From the NCBI RefSeq assembly GCF_042659465.1, contig NZ_JBHSSW010000012.1, positions 248,001 to 312,000 on the forward strand: a stretch of 64,000 nt of DNA. Direction: 5' to 3'. The stretch is from Ponticaulis profundi (lineage in GTDB: Bacteria; Pseudomonadota; Alphaproteobacteria; Caulobacterales; Hyphomonadaceae). The position numbers and the translations under genes are program-made. Shown one piece after another: positions 58,905 to 64,000 of this stretch; position 1 is the first letter of the stretch, and each line of letters starts with the position of its first letter. The notes beneath the pieces are model-generated. The model ran no database searches and was not told the origin of the DNA. It was given only the letters and a program-made list of their open reading frames with translations.

Positions 58905-60089
58905 TTAAGCGCGTTCGAGGCACATCGCGATGCCTTCACCGCCGCCAATGCAGAGCGACGCAACGCCTTTTTTCTTGTCCTGCTGTTCCATTGCGGCGAG
59001 CAGGGTGACGATGACGCGGGCACCGGAGGCACCGATTGGGTGACCAAGTGCGCAGGCGCCGCCATTGACGTTCACGATATCATGGCTGATGCCGAGTTCT
59101 TTCATGGCGATCATCGGTACGACCGCGAAAGCTTCGTTGACTTCCCAGAGATCAACATCGTCTTTCGACCAGCCAGCGCGCTCGAGCGCTTTTTGCATGG
59201 CTGGGACCGGCGCGGTTGTGAAGTATTCCGGCTCGTGTGCGTGAGACGCAGACGATACGATCTTCGCAATCACTTTGAGGCCGCGCTTTTTAGCTTCTGA
59301 CTGCTTCATGAGAACCAGTGCTGCAGCGCCGTCAGAGATCGCAGACGCGTTTGCTGCCGTGACGGTGCCGTCTTTGTTGAAGGCTGGACGCAGCGTTGGG
59401 ATCTTGTCCGGACGAGCCGCTTTTGGCAGTTCGTCTGTATCGACCGTGACATCACCTTTGCGGCTGGAAACGGTGACAGGCGTGATCTCACGCTTGAAGC
59501 GACCATGTTCGGTTGCTTCCTGCGCGCGGCGCAGCGTTTCGAGCGCGTATTCGTCCTGTTGCTCACGGGTGAACTGATATTTTTCCGCGATCATGTCGGC
59601 GAACTTGCCCATTGGCTGGTGCGCATACGCATCTTCCAGGCCGTCCAGCGCCATGTGATCCTTCATGCCGGTGTGGCCATATTTGTGGCCCTTGCGCAGA
59701 TCGACCAGGTGCGGTGCATTGGTCATGCTTTCCATGCCGCCAACAACGACAATGTCAGCCAGATTGGACAGGATGGAGGCCGAACCCATGACGGTGGCCT
59801 GCATGCCGGAGCCGCACATTTTGTTGATGGTGGTAGATTCGGCATGCGTGCCGAGATCTGCCTTGATCGCAGACTGGCGAGCAGGTGCCTGGCCCTGACC
59901 GGCTGGCAGGCAGTTGCCCATGATGACTTCATTGACGTCTTCGCCGGTAACACCAGCTTCTTCGAGCGCAGCCTTGATAGCCTGAGCGCCCAATTCGTTT
60001 GCAGAAAAGCTGGAGAGATCTCCAAGCAGGCCGCCCATTGGCGTGCGTGCCATTCCCACAATGACGACCGGATCTGTTTGTGAACTCAT
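58905..60089 (-). CDS. Acetyl-CoA acetyltransferase (thiolase)
   Basis: The 394-residue enzyme condenses two acetyl-CoA or cleaves 3-ketoacyl-CoA. The nucleophilic cysteine is in STTINKMCGSGMQA (about 84-97), the catalytic His in EVNEAFAVVPM and the GHPIGASGARVI loop, and the second cysteine in ASLCIGGGEGIAM near the C terminus. Intact thiolase II size. It may serve beta-oxidation or PHB synthesis; no phaB/phaC is nearby. Its own promoter is on the minus strand upstream at about 60090-60190. Confidence 0.95.
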   Translation of the reverse strand: MSSQTDPVVIVGMARTPMGGLLGDLSSFSANELGAQAIKAALEEAGVTGEDVNEVIMGNCLPAGQGQAPARQSAIKADLGTHAESTTINKMCGSGMQATVMGSASILSNLADIVVVGGMESMTNAPHLVDLRKGHKYGHTGMKDHMALDGLEDAYAHQPMGKFADMIAEKYQFTREQQDEYALETLRRAQEATEHGRFKREITPVTVSSRKGDVTVDTDELPKAARPDKIPTLRPAFNKDGTVTAANASAISDGAAALVLMKQSEAKKRGLKVIAKIVSSASHAHEPEYFTTAPVPAMQKALERAGWSKDDVDLWEVNEAFAVVPMIAMKELGISHDIVNVNGGACALGHPIGASGARVIVTLLAAMEQQDKKKGVASLCIGGGEGIAMCLERA

Positions 60090-60191
60090 GGTCGTGTCCT
60101 CCTCGTTACGTATATCTCGCTAACTATGGTGCGTGTTTGTGGAGGGGAAACTGTCCTCGCGTCAAGGCGTTTTGGTGCACCTGCGAAAAGA

Positions 60192-61229
60192 TCATTCTCC
60201 AAACAGGGCATTTTCCATGCCTGGCTTGAAATTTTCGGCCTCAAGATCGTAGATTCCGAGAGAAGTTGCCCAATCCCAATAACACCAGCCGAATTCAACT
60301 GTTTCGGCTGTCTTGCGGACATGACCAATCCAGCTTGCACGTTGAGTCTCGTCGACGTCCTTGTAGACGCCAAATTCCCCCAGCAGAAGCGGCATGCCGG
60401 CCTGGTCCCGCCAGCGCGCTGCGCGTGAGAAGTCCTTCGCCATCTTGCGCCGGTCCTCCAGGCTGCCCCAGGCCTGTCCTTTCGGGATCGGCTTGTGCGT
60501 CCAGGGGGCGCCCTGGTGGGTGAATTCAAAAGGCGAGTAATAGTGAAAGGTCACCATGGCGCGCGGATCATAAGGAGGGTGCGTCTCCAGAAGGCCATCG
60601 AGTGTGCCCCAGCGGCCGCCGCCAAGTATGACCCAGCGGTCCTGATCCATCTCGCGCAGGCGCGAAAGCAGATAGCGATTGGCCTCATCAACGCGCCGCG
60701 CCGTCATGTCTGAATGCGGTTCATTCAGAAACTCGAAGAACACTGTCTGCGGGTAGAACTGGTAGTGGGCGAACAATTGTTCCCAGATGCCGTAAAGACG
60801 GGGCAGGTGCGTGCGGGCATCTTCGCTGATCTCGTCAAAGTGATGCACATTGATGATGACTTTCAGGCCTGACTGCAGGGCTTGCTGCACCACGTCATCC
60901 ACGCGGGAAAGGAGCGCCGGGTCAATCTGATACGGCGGAAGATCGCTGGCATGTGCCGTCCACTTGATCGGGATGCGTACGGTATCGAAGCCAGCCTGGC
61001 GGATCATTTCGAAATCGCGCTGACGGATACGGTATCCCCAGTCGCCTTCATTCGGGGCTTCCAGAGCATTGCCCATATTCACGCACTTGCCGATTGGAGA
61101 AGGCTTGATATCGGCGATATTTTGCGCCTCAGCGGGCCAGTTTCCATTCCGGTCCATTGCCAGATAGAGCATGCCTCCGGCGAAAAGTGCGACGATCAGT
61201 AGAGAGAAGCTGAGTATGGCGCGCGTCAT
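60192..61229 (-). CDS. Membrane-anchored glycoside hydrolase family 5-like protein
   Basis: A 345-residue protein with an N-terminal membrane anchor or uncleaved signal (SFSLLIVALFAGGMLYLA, about 6-23) and a GH5 (beta/alpha)8 barrel: FDTVRIPIKW, NVHHFDE, the acid/base Glu in FFEFLNEPHSD, and the nucleophile Glu in LLLGEFGVYKD. GH5 contains endoglucanases, mannanases and related enzymes; substrate not predictable. The catalytic domain would face the periplasm. It is a single gene. Confidence 0.9.
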   Translation of the reverse strand: MTRAILSFSLLIVALFAGGMLYLAMDRNGNWPAEAQNIADIKPSPIGKCVNMGNALEAPNEGDWGYRIRQRDFEMIRQAGFDTVRIPIKWTAHASDLPPYQIDPALLSRVDDVVQQALQSGLKVIINVHHFDEISEDARTHLPRLYGIWEQLFAHYQFYPQTVFFEFLNEPHSDMTARRVDEANRYLLSRLREMDQDRWVILGGGRWGTLDGLLETHPPYDPRAMVTFHYYSPFEFTHQGAPWTHKPIPKGQAWGSLEDRRKMAKDFSRAARWRDQAGMPLLLGEFGVYKDVDETQRASWIGHVRKTAETVEFGWCYWDWATSLGIYDLEAENFKPGMENALFGE

Positions 61230-61366
61230 GAGACTTGTCCTGAATTGCTCGTATCTGGGCGGATATCGCCAATCGCATCAAGAATTGTACCAACAATGCT
61301 TGTCTTGCCGGTTAACACAGGCAAAGCTTGGCTGCGCAACGATGGTGAGATGGAGCGTTGAAGGAT

Positions 61367-61777
61367 ATGACGGAGCAACCGAAGCTTCTGTCGGGCGACA
61401 ATCCACAAATTCCCAAGGGGGAGGGGCAGGCTCCGGTGACGGCCTATCTGAACGCTGTTCCGGGCTGGAAGCAGTCCGTTTGCCGGAAGCTGGATGAATT
61501 GATTGTGGCTGAAGTGCCCGAGGTCCGCAAAGCTGTAAAGTGGAATACACCGTTATACGGAATGGACGGGACAACGTGGTTTACGGCGTTTCGCTGCACG
61601 ACGAATTACGTGAAAATTACATTCTTTCAGGGATCTGACATCGATCCTGTGCCGCCGGAGACGTCTACTCAACCAAATGTCAGATATGCTCATATTCGTG
61701 AGCAGGATGCGATTGACGAAGGTTTGCTTCGATCATGGTTCAGTCAGGCAAGCGCACTTCCGGGCGAAAAAATGTGA
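61367..61777 (+). CDS. DUF1801 family protein
   Basis: About 136 residues from the ATG at 61367 (a TTG at 61358 would add three). VTAYLNAVPGWKQSVCRKLDELI, VKWNTPLYGMDGTTWFTAF and YVKITFFQGSDIDPVP match DUF1801 (YdhG-like), a small alpha/beta fold of unknown role, sometimes near metal or stress genes. Cytoplasmic. It is divergent from the GH5 gene and followed by a VOC gene after 40 bases, perhaps in one transcript. Confidence 0.8.
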   Translation: MTEQPKLLSGDNPQIPKGEGQAPVTAYLNAVPGWKQSVCRKLDELIVAEVPEVRKAVKWNTPLYGMDGTTWFTAFRCTTNYVKITFFQGSDIDPVPPETSTQPNVRYAHIREQDAIDEGLLRSWFSQASALPGEKM

Positions 61778-61817
61778 TCGGCTTTCATAAAGAAATGCTA
61801 GCGAGGGGAGTGATTCA

Positions 61818-62240
61818 ATGACTCAAGTTCTGGGTGTTGGGGGCGTTTTTCTGAAATGCAAAGATGTTGAGGCGACCAAGCATTGGTATCAGAATGTGCT
61901 GGGCATGAGCCTCAATGATTTCGGCGGGTTCGATTTCGCGCAGGATGAGGCGGTTGAGAGCTTTGGGAATGCGGCGCGCACCATCTTTGCGCCGTTTGGA
62001 CCGGAAGCGGACTATTTCGCGCCTTCTGAGCTCCCCTTCATGCTGAACCTGATGGTCGATGACCTGGATGGCATGCTTGAGCGGGTCAGGGCCGCTGATG
62101 TCGCCCTGCTGCAACCACCTGAAGCCTATTCATACGGTAAATTCGCATGGATCATGGACCCGGATGGTCGCAAGCTCGAACTGTGGCAGCCCTTCCGTGA
62201 AGAAACGGTCCCGACAGACGGTTTGAATGACGGCGGCTGA
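61818..62240 (+). CDS. VOC-superfamily (glyoxalase-like) protein
   Basis: The 140-residue protein has the paired beta-alpha-beta-beta-beta units of the vicinal oxygen chelate fold: FLKCKDVEATKHWYQNVLGM, a middle FAPSELPFMLNLMVDDLDGM and AWIMDPDGRKLELWQP, where the glutamate would be a metal ligand. The family includes glyoxalases, dioxygenases and resistance proteins; the reaction here is unknown. RBS GAGGGGAG precedes the ATG. Confidence 0.88.
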   Translation: MTQVLGVGGVFLKCKDVEATKHWYQNVLGMSLNDFGGFDFAQDEAVESFGNAARTIFAPFGPEADYFAPSELPFMLNLMVDDLDGMLERVRAADVALLQPPEAYSYGKFAWIMDPDGRKLELWQPFREETVPTDGLNDGG

Positions 62241-62249
62241 AGGACAGAC

Positions 62250-62275
62250 AAAAAAAGACCGCCATAACGGCGGTC
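62250..62275 (-). terminator. Terminator of the CC_3452-family gene
   Basis: GACCGCC (62257-62263), loop ATAAC, GGCGGTC (62269-62275); on the minus strand the A-run at 62250-62256 gives the T tail. It lies between two convergent genes. Confidence 0.8.
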
Positions 62276-62303
62276 GAGGGGAGTGAGCTGTGTGTCGAGC
62301 GGC

Positions 62304-62603
62304 CTATTTGGCCGCTTCGTTGCAGCTCGCGATATCGTCCTCGGACAAGGTATCCTCAGCGGTGCCGAAGCTGCTGACGGCGCCGATTTCTTTCACGACT
62401 TTTTTGCAGACGCGAACCGTTGCGGTTTTGCGATCCAGATACGCTTCGCAAGTGTCATTCTCGCAGACCCAGACCACTTTATAAGCGGTCGTGCGCTCTT
62501 TTCCTTCGACAGGCGTCTTCAGTTTGGCAACAAATTGTGTTGAAGCGATCGCAGGCATTGCGACAAGTGAAGATGCAATGGCAATTGAAACAAATCGAAA
62601 CAT
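62304..62603 (-). CDS. CC_3452-family small secreted protein
   Basis: The ATG at 62603 starts a signal peptide (FVSIAIASSLVAMPAIAS) and gives 99 residues; the longer frame from 62681 has no family support. The mature part, AKLKTPVEGKERTTAYKVVW, VCENDTCEAYLDRK, VRVCKKVVKEIGAVSSFG and ASCNEA, fits the small alphaproteobacterial family named for Caulobacter CC_3452, with two disulfide-capable cysteine pairs. Function unknown. Confidence 0.75.
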   Translation of the reverse strand: MFRFVSIAIASSLVAMPAIASTQFVAKLKTPVEGKERTTAYKVVWVCENDTCEAYLDRKTATVRVCKKVVKEIGAVSSFGTAEDTLSEDDIASCNEAAK

Positions 62604-62845
62604 GATTTGGGTCTCCCTAAGACAAGCATAAATAAAGCTGTTTCCAGTCCTTATAAGTCGGCTGAATGATTTGTCCATCATTTAGTGAACGCTGTTCTGT
62701 TTTTTTGTGCGAATGCGAGCGGGTAGGAGAGAGTCTGACCCGATTTGTCAGGAACTACCCTGAAAACAGCCGCTTAAAATGGCGCTAGCCTGACCTCGCG
62801 TCACCGTGCCTATAGTTCTTTCACTGGCATTCCAGGGAGGAAAAA

Positions 62846-64000
62846 ATGGACTTTAATATCCCGTCCGAGATCGAAGATTACCTGCACGAGCTTGATCAGT
62901 TTATCGACAAAGAGATCAAGCCGCTGGAACAGCAGGACGACAATATCCGCTTCTTTGATCATCGCAGGGAATGGGCGCGTACCGATTTCGAGAATGAAGG
63001 TCTTCCGCGCGAAGAATGGGAAGATCTGCTGCGTGAGGCCAAGCGCCGCGCGGATGAGGCAGGTCACTTGCGCTATGCGCTTCCGTCAGAGTTTGGCGGC
63101 AAGGATGGCACCAATCTCGGCATGGCTATTATTCGCGAGCATTTCGCCAAGAAGGGGCTGGGGCTGCACAATGATTTGCAAAATGAGCACTCGATTGTCG
63201 GAAACTTCCCTCAGATTCTGATGCTGCGCGACTTCGCGCGTCCGGACCAGAAGCACCTGATTCAGGATGCTCTGGATGGCAAATACATCGCTTGCTTTGG
63301 TCTCACCGAGCCGGATCACGGCTCTGATGCGACGCATATGGAAACCCGCGCCGTCAAGGAAACGCGCGACGGCAAGCCGGGCTGGCTGATCAATGGCGAG
63401 AAAATGTGGACAACTGGCACGCACGTTGCCTCGCACATCATGACATTCTGCCGAACCAGCGGCGATGACGGAGCGGCCAAAGGCATTTCCTGCCTCATCG
63501 TTCCGATTGATGCGGAAGGTGTGAAGATTGAAGAGTATCTCTGGACCTTCAACATGCCGACCGACCACCCGCGTGTGTCTTTCACCAATGTCTGGGTACC
63601 GGAAGATGCGATCTTCGGTCCACCGGAAGGTGGCCTCGCACTGGCACAGCACTTTGTGCATGAGAACCGCATTCGTCAGGCAGCAAGCTCTGTTGGTGCC
63701 GCGATGTACTGTATCGAGGAAAGCGTGAAATACGCTCAGGAGCGCAAGCCGTTCGGCAAGCCTCTGGCTGTGAACCAGGCGATCCAGTTCCCGCTCGTTG
63801 AACTGGCCACAGAAGCCGAAATGCTGCGCTTGCTGATCTTCAAGACGGCATGGGAAATGGATCAGATGTCCAAGCCGGATGTCGCGATCTATCTGTCGGA
63901 CAAGGTTTCCATGTGTAACTACCGGGCGAACCGTCTGTGCTGCAACGCGGCTGACCGCGCCATGCAGGTTCATGGCGGCATTGGCTATTCACGCCACAAA
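62846..64000 (+). CDS. Acyl-CoA dehydrogenase, 5' part (cut by window end)
   Basis: The ATG at 62846, with GGGAGGAAAA before it, opens a frame of 385 codons that runs off the window. The protein has the FAD enzyme's pattern: a helical N-terminal domain, ACFGLTEPDHGSDATHMETRA (the loop that binds flavin and substrate), NGEKMWTTGTHVA, VSFTNVWVPEDAIFGPPEGG, and the start of the C-terminal helices with AMQVHGGIGYSRH, where the flavin phosphate-site segment lies. It takes the first step of beta-oxidation or a related catabolic path. Only about the last 30-50 residues are missing. Confidence 0.93.
   Translation, partial: MDFNIPSEIEDYLHELDQFIDKEIKPLEQQDDNIRFFDHRREWARTDFENEGLPREEWEDLLREAKRRADEAGHLRYALPSEFGGKDGTNLGMAIIREHFAKKGLGLHNDLQNEHSIVGNFPQILMLRDFARPDQKHLIQDALDGKYIACFGLTEPDHGSDATHMETRAVKETRDGKPGWLINGEKMWTTGTHVASHIMTFCRTSGDDGAAKGISCLIVPIDAEGVKIEEYLWTFNMPTDHPRVSFTNVWVPEDAIFGPPEGGLALAQHFVHENRIRQAASSVGAAMYCIEESVKYAQERKPFGKPLAVNQAIQFPLVELATEAEMLRLLIFKTAWEMDQMSKPDVAIYLSDKVSMCNYRANRLCCNAADRAMQVHGGIGYSRHK

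Noticed and set aside
1..64000. tRNA, rRNA, CRISPR, insertion sequence, prophage or integration sites
   Set aside because: Intergenic stretches are short and contain no cloverleaf, repeat-spacer pattern, transposase or integrase that I can see.

Overview
The window reads as the chromosome of an alphaproteobacterium, most likely of the Hyphomonadaceae/Caulobacterales-Maricaulales type. This is inference from content: two TonB-dependent receptors, a CC_3452-family small secreted protein, a ubiE-ubiB head-to-tail pair close to coaBC and dut, a serC leader-like RNA in front of a serC...serA cluster, an Hsp20 gene with a ROSE-type thermometer, and chemoreceptors that all end in an alphaproteobacterial Ala-Ala tail. 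A 23-base run of N (45953-45975) marks a scaffold gap, so this is draft sequence. I see no rRNA, tRNA, CRISPR array, transposase or prophage.

Layout. 1-13.6 kb: the end of a TonB receptor, a crotonase-fold protein without the usual catalytic glutamates, two tandem small paralogues, an exported MsrB, an AT-rich orphan HsdR-N-like nuclease, a 2OG-Fe(II) oxygenase, two matched cysteine-patterned lipoproteins around a GNAT acetyltransferase, a GST and a PNPOx-fold protein, an acyl-CoA ligase, an MFS transporter, an OmpW porin and a feruloyl-CoA-synthase-like ligase. 13.6-26.6 kb: a full TonB receptor, a COG3650-type lipoprotein, DsbB, ExoD, a serine hydrolase, a pair of PspB-like membrane/coiled-coil proteins, then dut, coaBC, ubiB and ubiE, followed by a PIN-domain toxin with a previously hidden 51-residue partner ORF.

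26.7-37.7 kb: a two-gene sensory unit (methanogen-output-domain protein plus PAS histidine kinase), ugd, two tandem Cache-domain chemoreceptors, and a serine cluster serC-lysE-mazG-like-serA. 37.7-48.5 kb: a secreted protein, a membrane protein, a TrpF-like barrel, a DMT exporter, an SCP2/lipase pair, an acyl-CoA carboxylase beta subunit, a possible ADP-ribosyltransferase-fold protein, an exported methyltransferase-like lipoprotein, heat-shock hsp20, a GST with an acidic tail, a lone RibD deaminase and gpmA. 48.5-64 kb: a protein ending in a FliM-like peptide, a phosphomannomutase/phosphoglucomutase, a PagL-like lipid A deacylase, purA, MscS, DUF2332, a third chemoreceptor, a thiolase, a membrane-anchored GH5 hydrolase, DUF1801, VOC and CC_3452 proteins, and the start of an acyl-CoA dehydrogenase.

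How they fit. The acyl-CoA ligases, crotonase, thiolase, acyl-CoA dehydrogenase, carboxylase beta subunit and SCP2 protein suggest a life on lipids and aromatic acids taken in through TonB receptors. Ugd, phosphomannomutase, ExoD and PagL point to envelope polysaccharide and lipid A work. Three chemoreceptors and a kinase give sensing. Most operons are short and convergent pairs are closed by clear Rho-independent terminators. The most interesting items are the five-cysteine lipoprotein pair, the sigma-32 plus ROSE control of hsp20, the exported methyltransferase-like lipoprotein, the sensory pair at 26.7 kb, the FliM-like tail protein and the hidden toxin partner ORF.
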